From: Perkinsus marinus ATCC 50983
Taxonomy: Eukaryota > Perkinsozoa > Perkinsida > Perkinsidae
Reading direction: 5' to 3'
Length of the DNA: 64,000 bases
NCBI RefSeq assembly: GCF_000006405.1
Contig: NW_003206847.1
Location: forward strand, 787,424 to 851,423
Positions 13,730 to 26,509 of this stretch are shown here, one piece after another. Each line of letters begins with the position of its first letter. Position 1 is the stretch's first letter. The notes beneath the pieces were generated by a model. That model saw only the letters and a list, made by a program, of their open reading frames with translations, was not told where the DNA came from and did not search any database. A program made the translations under genes and the position numbers.

Positions 13730-15179
13730 CGCATACCCAAGGACAGTATTTGTGATAAGATGTGAATGAGGCCACTTCCAGTATACGTTTGCTCGCCATA
13801 ACATTGCTGTCACTGTTGAGTTGATGAATTCATAAGTCTCGCCGGCTTGGGCCCATCAGAGAATTTCGGTAATGTACTACAGTCAGCACTCGAATGCTGG
13901 CGCTTATCCAACGAGAGCGATGCACCCTCAGCACCATCACTGCTATCTGCCTCGACTACAAGCAACGTACAGTTCTCTTAGAGGACAGCAACATCAGTCT
14001 AAGAGTGCTCCACTCAGTGCAACAATGGGGGGAATCTGTCGCGCGCCACAAAATTGTATAGCGAAGGCTCCAATGATCTGTGTGGGGCTGTTCTAATTCT
14101 GGTAGTGTTGATGGGAATACAATCTTGTTGCTCTCATAGGCGCCTCGGCGATCGGTCTCTCTTCCTCGTGACGGTCAAGAGACGAGTTGTAGTATCACAC
14201 ACAGCAGTGATCCCGCGAGTTCTGACACGACTGACAGCGGGACGCTTTCACCGGTCTTTACCGTGAGGACTCTCGCAACTAGAGCTCAGTAGCCGACGCC
14301 TGTGGTCAGTACCCGGCTGGAGTCGCATCGCTCCGTCGTCTTCTCGAGATTGCTGCCGGTCGATTGAGGGAATCTCAGGATCGGTAAGTGAAGCGTATCA
14401 GTGGCATCCCGCCGAAGTTTGGTTCATACGTGAATTCCACTTGGAAAAACTATTAGTAGTGGCGGAGTTGCTGATCTTTGCCGTCCTCAGTTGTCGGACG
14501 GCGAGCGTTCGGTTGCTTATCCGAATACTCCTACGAGTCGAGGAATCAACCACACGGTGAGCTGATGGTGTCCCAATTTCAACAACTGCTATACCGCCCT
14601 CTCAGAGACGCTTTTCTGAAGCTGAAGGCGAGAGGTGACTGTTGTCAACGACTCAGAGACTTGCACCGGGTTCGGGACCTCGCCCTTCAGTGAGAACCGA
14701 TGGGCGACATTGTTGATGATGATGATCCTGTCAGGTTGGAGAGCTGCCTCGCTCGGTTCTCTAGTGATATCAAGTCGCCGGTACTACATCGACCGACTCG
14801 GGAGTGAATGAGATTGACACTTTCAGCATGACGTGAACATTTGTGAATTTAGCTTCCCGACCTCGTGTTGAGCATGAGTGATGGGTTGGTGGCTGGACCA
14901 CTTCACAGCGATCTACGTCAGAGACAACAACGAGGTCGCTGGAAGTTGATATTGTTGCGTAGGATCATCCTACTAGGATGCATCGACCATCGATTGCACT
15001 GTGCAAGCAATGCGATGATGGGAATCACGTGTCGGTGAACGTAACCTACACGAGGGGAGATCAGTTTCGTTCACAAAGAAATTTAGAGATTCCATTCGTA
15101 TCGTGGAAGAGGAGTGAGTAGTGATGGGCTGCTCTCATCCTCCTTGCTACACTTGATAGGACGCAACAATTCCATTAAT
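13730..15179. other. Unresolved region with possible short plus-strand exons
   Basis: Several short open stretches lie on the plus strand, for example 13872-14096 (His/Gln-rich start) and 14478-14693 (helical, QFQQLLYRPLRDAFLKLKAR), and donor- and acceptor-like sites are present. I could not connect them in a consistent frame, so no gene is called. Confidence 0.3.
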
Positions 15180-15852
15180 TCAGAGTAAAGGAGGCTCTCC
15201 TTTGTTCAACCATGAGGCAACACACTCTTCCACTGAAGCGACACGCGCAATGGGACTAGGCGAGCCCAATAATGCTGGTCGCGGCTCGCTTGGAGGAGCC
15301 GATGAAGCGATCGGGGCCACAACGGGCGACACCTGTTTGATAAACAGTGACCAATCAACACAAGTGATGTGAATTGTTATGTACTTCCGGCCTAGTCGCA
15401 TTAGCTCGGCAATCGAGAATATCTTCGAATTTTCCGAAGCGCTGGGGATCCTTTCGTGCCCGACTGCGACTCCGGCCGATTGATCTGAGAGAACGCTAAT
15501 GAGTCCGCAAACGTCACCGTGGATATCTATTTGTGTAAAATGTGCGCTTCCAACAACCTCACCTCGTAGCCAAATGTATATCGTCTTCAACGTCTAAGCC
15601 TAGTCTAGCCCAGGCAGAGCCCTTGTTGAGCCAACCTTCCTCGACCGTGGGCAGAATTAGCCTGAGAACAGAGTCAGTGCAGTCGTAAGGCTTGTAGCCT
15701 ACCTCACAGGCCGAGCAGTTGACCTCACTGAGATCGCTACGGGAGGAATTTCGGCAGTTCCAGAAGGAGGAAGAGGATCCCCTGGGTGACTTGGTTTGAG
15801 AGCGATGCTCATCAACAAGGAAGGCAACCTGGAAACATTGCAATTTCTTCAT
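15180..15852 (-). CDS. Hypothetical protein, two overlapping open stretches
   Basis: Two minus-strand open stretches (15559-15852 and 15180-15590) overlap in different frames and probably belong to one spliced gene; a GTGAGG donor lies near 15560. The first contains a Cys-bearing segment VNCSACEVGYKPYDC, the second a Pro/Ser-rich end. Both contain a WLNKG pentapeptide, which may be chance. No acceptor gives a clean join, so the model is incomplete and no function is proposed. Confidence 0.3.
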
Positions 15853-16145
15853 GTACCCTTCAGCAACCGAAAATCAGTAAACAACGCGCTCACGAGTGAG
15901 TTACAAGAGACTATTCTGCGTTCATAGCTACGGTCGAAATGGCCAAAATCAACGATGGACTCCACGAGATCAGTTTCCTCATTGACAATTTGTCAATGAC
16001 AAAGGACCCACACCGCTAGATCTATCGAGTTACTAGTATTGGCCTAGTGGCTTACCTTTCAAACTCCGTCCAGTTGATAATACCTCGCCGAGATACATCC
16101 AATAACTTGAATAGTGTGGTTATCAGACCATCACTAAGGGCAGAC

Positions 16146-16403
16146 TCACCCAGATAGCAGTTGCGAACCTACTCGACAAAACTGACGTCTCCACACTAAG
16201 TTGGAAGTTAAAATGGAATTCCAGTTTGAACAAAGGTTGCAGGAAGGTAACAGGCAACGCACCAGATCATGGAAGGCACCGACGTCAACGCATCCATCGA
16301 CTTGAAATTCCATGAATCGATGTCGTAGGTCCTCTACTGATATGCTCATGGAATGAGAACTGATGATGATACTGACGCGTTCCCTCGTTGTCTCGTATCG
16401 CAA
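16146..16403 (-). CDS. Hypothetical open stretch
   Basis: An 85-codon minus-strand frame contains a helical segment (SVEDLRHRFMEFQVDG) that looks protein-like. It could be an exon of the same unit as 15180-15852. No family was recognised and no splice sites were confirmed. Confidence 0.2.
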   Translation of the reverse strand: MRYETTRERVSIIISSHSMSISVEDLRHRFMEFQVDGCVDVGAFHDLVRCLLPSCNLCSNWNSILTSNLVWRRQFCRVGSQLLSG

Positions 16404-16643
16404 ATCCGTAACAAATACCGCGAAGATTCAGAATGAAATGCATTGCGATGCTCGAAAATCTCGAGTACTTGCAAGAAGTTGGAGAGTTTTATCGTTATCT
16501 CTTGTTTCGACCACTACCATGGACAACCCAAAACTTAGAATGTCAAAATGTCACAGAATGTATCATTTAGAATTGATACCATGAAGAAGATAACAGTCTC
16601 AGAATTGAGGAGATCAGTGTACGTGCAAATGAGCTTGTTGTTG

Positions 16644-17162
16644 TCATCGCGTCAGGGCCGGCAGGGCAGCTCCCTTATCGATAACCGCGTCTGCTTGCTC
16701 GACTATGACATATTCCCTCTCGAAGCTCCAATCGTCATCATCATCAGCGTCTTCATCTCGCGCAGTTTGGTGCCCCATCATAACTGTTTCGTAGAGTTCT
16801 TGTTCATTCTTGTCATTCTGCAAATAAAACGATCCTCCGACTCCAGCTCCCCCATGCATGAGCTCCTGACCTTGATGACGACATCAGCTTCCACGCCATT
16901 CTCAGCAAGCTTGTGGGCTATCTCAATTGGCAGCCTCTGTTGCAGAAGCCTCTCAGCATTGCGGAAGACTATTGCGTTGGTGAAGGAAGTATCCGAACAT
17001 GCCGTTACTCGAAACAAGTTTATCACACCTGAATACCACCCATCGAATGGACCCACCATAGAAGCACCTTCTACTTCCCACAAGCAGGCCTTTGCTTTTG
17101 CTCACTGCATCATGCGGGACTCCGACCAACCGCACTTCCAATACGAAGTAGTTACCCCACAC
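16644..17162 (-). CDS. Hypothetical protein with acidic C-terminus
   Basis: A minus-strand gene with at least two exons. The upstream exon ends in RLPIEIAHKLAENGVEADVV then Ile-Lys. A 53-nt intron (GTCAGG to TTGCAG) then joins in phase 0 to NDKNEQELYETVMMGHQTAR. A run of seven acidic residues (DEDADDDDD) and the segment WSFEREYVIVEQADAV follow, with the stop at 16644. The exact phase match across the intron supports the model. The region above 17083 shows another open stretch (MWGNYFVLEVRLVGVPHDAV) that may be the N-terminal exon. Not recognised. Confidence 0.4.
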
Positions 17163-18743
17163 ACCCCTCTTAGTGACCTCAACCTGTTGAGACTAATACA
17201 ACTTCAATTCGTCAGGACAACGATTCCCCTTTCCTGACCTCACCTGCAGACTGTGCTCTCCTCTAAGAGTAGCCTCCAGCCCTTGCAAGCACGCCGTAGC
17301 AACTCTATCAGTGACCGCAGTATCGTGGATGATCAACGCTGCTATATGATACATCACTTGACCTGAGCATCATAATCATACTCATCGACAACGAGGCTCA
17401 TCTCACTCAGTATTCCCCGTCCAGTCCGTTTCTCGATATTCTCCTCCACAATACTGCTGCTGTTCTTAACTACGATGTTTAGATATAAAACCATTTTCCC
17501 GACCTATGCAAGCCTTGTCACCACACCCCAATAGAGAACGCAACACCATCTTTGCGAAGCCACAATGCAAAACGGTCATCATCATCATCAACACGAGTCG
17601 TCGCATATAATTGATTGATTCTATGATCTTGAGCTCTTTGATTTCCGGATTGCCTCTATGCAAGAGATATCTACTGTGGAAACAGCAGCGAGCTCATGCC
17701 GGTGAAAAGCGCCCAGCTTGTGAGCATTTATTTTTCACGCCCATCACCATGGCATACACCTCGGGTAGCACCCCTACATGGGACTCTCTTCCCTCGTCGT
17801 GTGCTACAACCACCATGGCAACGGGCACCACCGGGACAACAGCCATTCCGTGCAGCAACTGATCCCAGGACTACTACTCGCGAAACTTATAAATATAAGC
17901 TCNNNNNNNNNNNNNNNNNNNNNNNNNNNNNNNNNNNNNNNNNNNNNNNNNNNNNNNNNNNNNNNNNNNNNNNNNNNNNNNNNNNNNNNNNNNNNNNNNN
18001 NNGTAACTCACGAGTTATCTCCCGGGCGCGTGCTTTTCACATACCGCGCGCGTTTCCCTAGATGTGATAAATACGAAGATGTAGCGAAGGGAAAAAGTTG
18101 TAATTGGACTTTACATATTCTGCCTCAGCAAAATTAGTTGTATAAGTGTTTACTTCTATATAATTTAGGCTGTGTTGGATCCGCAAAATAGGTCGAGTTT
18201 GCGAATTTGTTCTCTAGAATCTACAGAAGACCCCAAACCAAGCCTATGCAGCTGAGAAGATCAGAACAGTAGCGATAGATTGCTGCTCGCTCTACCATTA
18301 CAGTGATTGATCCCAAGGACTGCAGCATAGTCGGGATCCGACTCAAAGAGATACCAAAACTCTATTGGACTTACGGTATTGCAAATCATCTTCCTCAACG
18401 ACAGTCCAGATGGACCAACGACTACATTTGATTAATATCGCCACCGCAACACTCACAGCACTTGGAGGATTATCGTACAACTCGGGCGTCCGTTCTTAGC
18501 TCGTGAATTTGTACTTCCTACCACTCCATGCACATAACCATCAGAGTCGAACATGAAGGTAGAGGATCGGGCACAAAATGGGATGATAACAACACGGTGC
18601 ATGCCCCTAAACACTGGCTATAGTCGATCCATGCGATGGACAGCTAAAACAACCCATAGCCCTCTGCATTTTCGAACAATAACACACTGGGACTTCGGAA
18701 ATGTTTCGGCAAATGTTGGAGTGAATCCAGCACGTACGAGCCA
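17163..18743. other. No supported gene; includes assembly gap
   Basis: Short frames on both strands show no domain character. The 100 unknown bases at 17903-18002 prevent reading through. The right end is the 3' flank of CTR9. Confidence 0.35.
17903..18002. other. Assembly gap of exactly 100 N
   Basis: One hundred consecutive undetermined bases, the usual placeholder for a scaffold join of unknown size. True spacing and order across this point are not established by the sequence. Confidence 0.98.
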
Positions 18744-21700
18744 CTAGATATCGACATCACCGAAGAGCTCTTCGAGGACTTCCCCGTCAGTCTGCTGCCG
18801 AGGAGCCGCCGCTGAAACATCTTCACCCTCGGTTCGCTTTCGCAGTCGACGCTTCTTGCGCTCGAGCTCACCTACGGCGTGAGAATCATTCTGGACTAAT
18901 AAAAGTATACCATACAAGTCCAGAAATTGGAAACTCATTCCCATAGCATACCCAAATGATAAAACTTACGCTTTTTAGATTTCTTATCACGCTTCGTTTC
19001 AGCGCCACTGCTTGCAGAACCCGAGGCCGCATCGTTATCAGACTCCTCACTACTCGATGAGGAACTCGTAGAAGACTCAGAATCTGAAATCATCCAAGAC
19101 AGATGACTACTCGACTATGCACACTATGAAAACCGTAAATCTACAGACCCTCAATTCTGAATATGTCCAGTCCTTTTTTCCCACTCCCTACCAGATGAGC
19201 TCGGCTCGTCGTTGATGAAGTTATCCTCTTCAACAGCCTTAGAACGCTTCTTCGCTGCCGCTTTCGTGCGCTTCTCTGAGAGAAAAATGAAGTTTCACCC
19301 TAGTGATATGAAAAACACTAGTGAAAAACATATTTCACGACTACTGCATATCACCACGAATATCGCGTTTTCACCGAATATTACGCCATTTCACATGAAA
19401 CGGGGCGTGAAACTCCAATGAAAATATGACTAGTTTCATACAAGTACACCCAAAACCAGGTGATATCACTACCATAAAGCGAACATGGCATTCCAGACAA
19501 AATTCCATACAAAGCAAAAGTGACTTACCTCCCTCATTTGCGGATCGTTTGCGCTTCCTCCCCGCTGCAGCTTCCTCCTCCTAAGGAAGCGGAAAAAATC
19601 GGAAAATCGAAAAAATAAAAATAAAATAAAAAAAAATTAAAAATCAAAAAAAAATCAAAGAAAATATTGGCTTTCGGGATTCCAATTCACCAGAAATAAA
19701 AAAAATGTATGGCATTTTTCATACAAATACACCATAATTTTATTTTCATGCTCATTTGTATAGAAAATAGTCAAATAGAAATTGTAATCCAATTTTTATT
19801 TCTGGAAAATTGAGATAAATTTATTTTTTTTTGCAATGATATCGGAAAATCCAATTTTCCCATACCATTCCAATTTTGCAAACACCCCCACCGCAAGAAA
19901 AATGAGTAACCAACCTCCTCGTCTTCTTGGCCCATATTAGCGACACTTGAGCGGATATTATCCATTCTACTCTCAGCTTCTCGGTCCAGTTCCTGTACAC
20001 ATCATGTCGTCATTTCTACTGTCTTACCATAACTCTGCCTACCTCTCTACGTTTCCTTTCCTCCTCCTCCCTAGCCTCGCGGTCGCGTCTCTCTCTTTCC
20101 ACCCTAAGCGAGTGAAACATCCATTTAGCGACGTACATTACGACGATAATATGGTATACGAAATTTATACATTGGAGTTTCACCCGTGATATGAAAAACC
20201 TTAGTGAAAAACATATTTCGCGACTACTGCATAGGGCAAATATCACCTTTTTCACCGAGTTTTACGCCACTTCGCGTAGACCCGGGCGAAAGTCCATTGC
20301 ATACACAGAGTGGTATATGATACTACTGATACCATACATCACTCTCTGTGCACAATATATAAATTTTATCTACTGCTCGAAGATTTTATAAATCTATAAT
20401 GATAAAAAAATAGTAGCAAAACGACTCGATTTAGCGAAGCGTTGTTAAAACACACTTTATTTACACTTTTCCCCCTACCGCTCCTTCCTCTCCTCCACCA
20501 GCAACCTCATAGTCTCTTCGTGTTGACTCTGCGTCGACTCCAGTTTACGCAGCCAATCCTCCGCCTTCCTCGACTGAACCACAACACATTGATACCACAA
20601 CTTCGATACACGCGTCTTACCGTATCCCGGAGATATTCAAAGTGCCTTTTGAAGGCTTTAGAGAATATGTCCTCGGGGGACTTCATCTCCTTCATAAATG
20701 CTGATAAAAGAAAAATGCACGTCAACGAGCATCGAGTGAGCCAAAGTAGATTCCAATAAATCTCACATTTCCATATATCACTTACTCTCAGGGTTGTTGA
20801 TATACGTCACATTGAATATTTTCCGCTTCAGGATCCTCGGAATTGCTTGTGTTGGCGTCGTACCAGCGATGGTTTCAATCGACCGGAAATGCCCGAGGGC
20901 GCACCTCACCTGATCGAAAATATATTATATACTCGAGAGAGTTGTGGTGGTCAACTACATGTGCTGCTAAAAATATGAAAATTCTGAGGGAAATTTGGAA
21001 AAATTACCGCTACACAAAATCATGTTGATTTCTCCAATATAGCAGAGAAACTTACGAGCTCAGTTGAGGAAATCAAACATACACTCCCACACTGCGACAG
21101 AGTATTAGCTCACCATAAGTAGAGCTTTCTTAACCCATTCAGCTTGATTCTTCTTCGTACTATCCAGGAGTGATGCCGCTGCATAGTTTTCCAATACCAT
21201 AGCAAGATTATATCTGCTACCCTATGAGCCACGCAGACCAGGCCATGCGATGCTCACTTGAATCGGAGGTTCTCCGGCCATATCACAACAGCCTCATTCA
21301 GCATTTCTATACTCTCATTGTGACGCTCTGCTAGGAAGTACCTGGATGAACCAATCCATAGAGATAACGAATATAATACTACTAGTTGAATATATGTTTC
21401 TTTTCCTCAGCTGAGCTCGAGGGTTTCCTCACTAATTATAGTTAAGTTTATATACAAAATAGTATAGAATTGTTCAGAAACCAATAAGAATTTCCCATAA
21501 TTTCCATATTGCCATCAACACATGTAGTTGACCATGTGCTAGTGTCTATAATATCCCCAATAATGATTTTTCCTCCTTTACTCTCTATCTATATACATTC
21601 TACACAAGCGCCATAACTTACGCATTGGACAAGTAAAGCACCAGAGATTGCCTTATCGTGCCGTCACTCCCCGTATACGTCTTCATAGCGCCCTCATAAC

Positions 21701-22507
21701 ACTTCACAGCCCGACGTGCGGCCTGAATACCAACAACCATCAGCTTCCCGACTCATTCCCATGTACACCATACCGCTTGAGCCGCCGCTGTCATTTGTGG
21801 AGGAATCTGCAGCGCTCCATGGGACTTATCCGCTCTTTTTTTCTCATCTATCTCAGTCTTCACAGCATAATACTCATCAACGTAGAGATGACCAAGATTC
21901 GCCGAGGCCGCCCAGTTCCATCCTATGTTGAATAATCGTGATGAGATTCTCGCGGAGGGCAGTCTACCAATCGAATGCTCCTCCACTGAAGTCAATAGAT
22001 CTATCGCCTGTTGTTTCCTGCCCCGATGACCCAGAACCTAATTTCATACCATAATTATTGCAATTCCAACCACCCAAGACCTACCGCGGCGATACCCATA
22101 ATGGCCGACACCGCGTGGGGAGGCGACGAGGGAGTCCCATGAGGCGTACCGTGCGGCTTCGGTGGAGTCGATCCACTTATGGCCTAAACATTGAAAAAAT
22201 ATACTGGAATTTCACCACCCTAGTGATATGAAAAACACTAGTGATAAATATTTTACGACTACTGCATATTACCGCGAATATCGCGTTTTTCACGGAGTAT
22301 TACGCCACTTCACGTAAAACGGGTGAAGCTCCAATGAGATCGATCCCATATCTCAGCAGCTACCAAACATGACCGACCGCTAGCTTACCTTGAGGTAGAA
22401 CTTAACAGCCTTGTTCATGCTGTCCTTCTCATCGATTGGCGTTTTAGCATAATTAGATCTCACATGATCAACATGCATATCTCCGAGAAGCTGAGGAAGC
22501 GTAATTA

Positions 22508-22564
<57 letters not shown>

Positions 22565-25500
22565 CCTCGTAGACATAAGGATCGCTATGAGATCCACAAT
22601 TATCTCGAATAGTGTTTATACCGGCAGCAGCGTTATGCTGAATACCACCACAACAACAATGATCGTTTCCAACGTTACTATTGTGAAGCTACCAGTTTAT
22701 GATGTTGCATAGAAGCTCTACATAGTGCTCCCATAGTATTGCCACCCTCCTCCAACGGTACCGTATCCATCGCTTTACGATACCTCAACAGGTTACAAAA
22801 ACAATACGTTACTAACAACAACCGAGCTGTCCCTACCACTGCTCAGCCTTGACCAGATCTCCTTTGAAATTCTCATAGATTTTCCCTATACGTACCATCG
22901 CATCCGTGTAATCAGGCTGCCTCTCGAGCAGACGATGATATCTATCATCGCAACGCTGCATAGAAAAATAACGAAAAAAGTTTAACTCACGTTTTCAGTG
23001 CCCTATCGACACCAGTCATCCCTCCATGGGTCATCGACATAGCCTCGTAACAAAGCCCCTTATTGAACACTCGAGTGCCTGTGAGCAAGCATTGCCATGT
23101 AATATCCTCATAAATTCCTACGCCACAAAGCCCTGTATTCCTCAGCCTTATCATCATTCTCTGCCGCCTTCAGCATTAGTGCCTTAGCCTTGGCCAAGTC
23201 GTCCAAGGCACGTCGTGGCTCCTTAGACACCGATGCTCTGATCGCTCCTCTAGTTATCAATGCCTACAGCATATAACGCAGAAATTGCACCCCCAAAAGC
23301 TGACGACAGTATGAGAACAAAACTATAATTTACAATATAAATCTATCCTAAATAGTGTCCAAACTCTCATGCTTCTAAGCTCAGCTGAGAACTGCATTCA
23401 TTTCGACTCTTTATTTCCAAAAATCTCGTCGATTTTAGAGTTTTCAGGAACATGCCAAACGTCCCCATTGCCTACACACCTGCACAACTGATATATCCTC
23501 CTCATTATTATCCTCCTTAGCAGACAGGAACTCATTCAGCTCCTTGAGGCATTGTCGAGCCTATTAAATAAAACAACAATGGAGTTTCACGACCGTGATA
23601 TGAAAAACACTAGTGGAAAACATATTTCACCACGCGAACTTCGTGTTTCTCACCAAGTATTACGCCACTCCACGGGTGAAACTCCAATGCACATTGCAAT
23701 GCTACCTCAGCCTTCGTCAACGCTCCCATGTTTTTCCCACCGAGAATGAGGGAAACATAAAGCTTATGGCGTTCGTAGTCCAAACTCCGATCGCTAGTAC
23801 CATGCCTGAATCAACCGACCACAAATTTTTCACGCGCCACAAAATTATCGCATCTTACTTTTCCCTCGCCTGTTTAGCATGAGTAGTAACCCCTTCAACC
23901 AGTTCCAACGCCTTCTTCGTATCACTCGGCAACGGGGCGTGTCCCAATTGCCGCGCCAACAACAACGCTATAGAATCGTCAAACCGCAGACCTCCATGAG
24001 CCACAGTGTTATCCGTATTAGCCGCCGAGACCGCTTGCAACTGCAAAAGTTTCTTGCCGTGATGCACATGCATTTTCCTGCCAGTTTCGGAAGTATCATT
24101 AGCCGACGCCGCGATAAGCCCAGAAAGAGCCGTGCACGCCAGACGCTCCGTGCTTGGCAGCATAGACGGTATGGGCGTATCCTTCGTACTCGACGTATGT
24201 GAGTAATGTACACTCCCCAACGGTAACTGCTTAGTCGCTTCCTCATAAAGCCCTCTAGCTTTCTCAATATCCCCTTCTGCATGAGTAATCTTAGCCTTCA
24301 ACAGACATATCTCGGTGAGTAATGGGCGTACCCCTTTACCACACGTTCGAGCCTCAGCCGCCTCAGCCTAGGACAATTTCACTAGTTTCCATCAACAGAG
24401 CGAGCTGAGCTTACCAGCCGCCTAGCTGTCCTAAGATACCTCTTGCGACTACTCTCATCCTCTTCCGCAGCAGCAAGCACCAGACTCTGAGATCAACCAT
24501 GCCTCCCAGGTTCGATCCCCGCCCGGGGCATTTTTATTCCCACCTGTCGAGCTAATATGGTCAACGCCACCGGATGATCGCCTGCCTGCTCAGCGAACGC
24601 TGTTTCCTGCGCTAAATGCCCAGCGTCCAGGGACCTGTGCAGTAGCTCATACACTCCGTATGATAATGTGGGAATATTGTGAAAGTATTAGACTTTCGAG
24701 AAAATTTTGGTATATAAGTTCGTATATATACTCCTATACTGTAAGTAGTGCAGGAGCTCCCAAGTTCAACTGAGGCGAGCGAATACATACTCTAACACTG
24801 CCATATAAATTCCCAGTACTACCCATTCGAGCCCTCTCCTGCTTGCAGCACAGCAGCTGCCGCCGCCACCACATCCACATCTGTTCCTCCGCTCTCCTTA
24901 CACACATTCAAAGCTCTAACAATAGCTTCCTGGGCCTTTGGGAGGTTGCCCATACGCATGTGGCACGAGGCAATACCTACGATCAATTCACCAACTGTCT
25001 TATACAGCCCATAATACTACCAAGTCTAGCCGTATTAGCAACCTTAGCGGTCGCTGGGTTCCGACTGCCAGCCATTTGCAATACCAATCTATACTCAACC
25101 AACGCCTCCTTAGGCTGCTCCAATAGCAACAGCGCCGCACCTAATACCACTCTTTCATCAATTCCAATTTGCTAGCCTTACCTCTGAGCAACCGTGCTCG
25201 GACCATATCAGCGATTCCCCCTTCATTAACCATCGGGCCCGCCTTAATAACGTTGCCAAGATGGGATACGCATTTGGTGAGGTACTCGTGACCAGTGATC
25301 GTACCACTCGAAGAGTCGGCCGTTCGTATATAACTGCTCAATGTAGGTATACAGTCAAATTCCGAACTGAGTATTAATACTTGCAAAATTCAGTCCAAGC
25401 TCGTGACAACCACGTTCGTGGGTCGAAAGGGTTGAGATTCTCTCCCCGTTGGTACATCTCCATAGACTTCTTCACTAAGGCAATAATACACCGTCACTCG

Positions 25501-26509
25501 CCACGAAATTACCCCACCTACTATTACCGGCCTCATCATCACCATCATACACAGCCTTCTGCATATAAGATGCTCCCATCGCATCATACATGAGGAACTG
25601 CATCTGGTGTAGTTGACTGGCATACATCTGATACCACAACGACAATGACACACATCGAATAATTGCAGATCACAGCTTTTTGAGACTTTAACGCCTTCAC
25701 AGTACTACAGTACAGATTAGACGGCAGTAAATCTAATACTTTTCGCCGATTCCTATAAAAACTATCGTTAAAAATCGACATCTCGTTTAAATTCACGGAT
25801 AGTCTATTTACCGATGAGCAGATAACACAGGGATGATTTTGATGGGAAGGATCAAACTGAATGCTGTGTATCCAAACGCCCCTCGAAACCTTCACGACAG
25901 ATTTTCATCATGCGTAATGAGCTCAGCTCTACCGCTCCCCAGTGAACTCCTAACGATGCGATCAACCCGTTTACGGAGTAATAGATTCAATCCCCAACTG
26001 TCTCCCATAAGACCTGAATGCTCTCAAGCTCCTTATCAGTAGCAGCCTCCAACACTTTCATCATATTCTCCGTATCGTTCCTTTGTCGGAAATACTCTAT
26101 CGCCAGGGCATGCCATAACTTCAAGGGCACGAGCTCCATCCGGAGTAGGTCGAGAATCTTATCGCCGTCGTCGGGCAGGTCTTTAGTATTCAGAGATACC
26201 CAGTCATCAGATGAATCCACTGGGAAGTATCTAATACGCAAAAAACAATGGAGTTTCACCCGTGATATGAAAAACATATTTTACAATTCACTTATATTAT
26301 CGGTCGTGAACACATACACGTTTTATAATTCACATGGAGTATTACGCCACTTCACGTTGAACTCCAATGATCGAGAGAATACGCCAATAACAAGTGAGAA
26401 CCTCATATTAACACCACCGACTGGAGCTCCAATGAACCAGCCCGACTTACAAAGTGGATTCGCCGTCGTACGGAGAGGCTCTGGCAATGCCGCCGCCGCC
26501 ACCGCTCAT
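18744..26509 (-). CDS. CTR9: CTR9, TPR scaffold subunit of the Paf1 transcription elongation complex
   Basis: A long minus-strand gene with many introns. Exon 1 (26451-26509) starts MSGGGGG and joins through intron 26231-26450 in exact phase to the CTR9 N-terminal block: KDLPDDGDKILDLLRMELVP, then KLWHALAIEYFRQRNDTENM. Middle exons show TPR-like helices, for example DIEKARGLYEEATKQLPLG near 24260 and ASANLGHLYVDEYYAVKTEI near 21900. Later exons give the KSPEDIFSKAFKRHFEYLRD region, then Lys/Glu/Arg-rich segments (VERERRDREAREEEERKRRE near 20080). The C-terminus is typical of CTR9: a Ser/Asp-rich stretch (DSESSTSSSSSSEESDND), a basic cluster, and ELFGDVDI before the stop at 18744. CTR9 scaffolds Paf1C on RNA polymerase II. 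Introns carry two dispersed repeat families, an A-rich tract and an ACT microsatellite. Not every exon boundary was resolved. Confidence 0.88.
19289..19420. repeat. Dispersed intron repeat family 1, copy A
   Basis: About 132 bp with terminal inverted repeats (GAAGTTTCACCC at left, GTGAAACTCCAATG at right) and the shared core TGATATGAAAAACACTAGTG. It lies in a CTR9 intron. The form is MITE-like: short, non-coding, inverted ends. Confidence 0.85.
19590..19760. repeat. A-rich low-complexity tract in CTR9 intron
   Basis: Runs of A with interspersed T, C and G fill part of the intron between the exons encoding NIRSSVANMGQEDEE and EEEAAAGRKRKR. On the CTR9 coding strand this is a T-rich, polypyrimidine-like tract upstream of the acceptor near 19590. 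Confidence 0.7.
20171..20299. repeat. Dispersed intron repeat family 1, copy B
   Basis: Ends ATTGGAGTTTCACCC and GGGCGAAAGTCCATTG with the family core between. It lies inside the CTR9 intron of about 375 nt between exons near 20105 and 20480. Confidence 0.85.
20941..21094. repeat. Dispersed intron repeat family 2, copy 1
   Basis: Bounded by GGTCAACTACATGTGCTG on the left and AAACATACACTCCCACAC on the right, with a GAGCTCAGTTGAGG block near the right end. It lies in a CTR9 intron and is in the opposite orientation to copy 2. Confidence 0.75.
21387..21540. repeat. Dispersed intron repeat family 2, copy 2
   Basis: Begins GAATATATGTTTC, contains CCTCAGCTGAGCTCGAGG and several AATTTCC segments, and ends CACATGTAGTTGACCATGTG. 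It lies in a CTR9 intron. Confidence 0.8.
22205..22336. repeat. Dispersed intron repeat family 1, copy C
   Basis: Same inverted ends and core as copies A and B, including ATTACGCCACTTCACGTAAA near the right end. It makes up about two thirds of the CTR9 intron of roughly 200 nt in which it lies. Confidence 0.85.
22509..22562. repeat. Perfect trinucleotide microsatellite, (ACT)18
   Basis: Eighteen uninterrupted ACT units. On the CTR9 strand it reads as (AGT/TAG)n immediately after the donor GTGAG of an intron, so it is intronic although it could be mistaken for a Thr or Ser run. Confidence 0.95.
23579..23689. repeat. Dispersed intron repeat family 1, copy D
   Basis: A shorter member (about 111 bp) with ends ATGGAGTTTCAC and GGGTGAAACTCCAATG. 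The middle segment around ACTACTGCATATCACC found in copies A and C is missing, so it looks internally deleted. It lies in CTR9. Confidence 0.8.
24674..24802. repeat. Dispersed intron repeat family 2, diverged copy
   Basis: It shares with copies 1 and 5 the right-hand layout: a GAGCTCCCAAGTTCAACTGAGG block followed within a few bases by ATACATACTCTAACAC. It is more diverged than the others and lies within CTR9. Confidence 0.5.
26247..26369. repeat. Dispersed intron repeat family 1, copy E
   Basis: Ends AATGGAGTTTCACCCG and TTGAACTCCAATG. It sits in CTR9 intron 1 (26231-26450), whose exon borders are phase-verified. Confidence 0.85.

Noticed and set aside
16146-17663. Several small minus-strand frames as separate genes
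   Set aside because: Only the segment 16644-17162 has a phase-consistent intron and a protein-like composition; the others are listed at low confidence or left out.
17696-18137. Protein frames running through the N block
   Set aside because: They cross 100 undetermined bases and cannot be evaluated.
22464-22712. Poly-Thr or poly-Ser protein in frames through the ACT repeat
   Set aside because: The repeat lies between a donor and an acceptor of CTR9, and the long homopolymer frames are by-products of the microsatellite.
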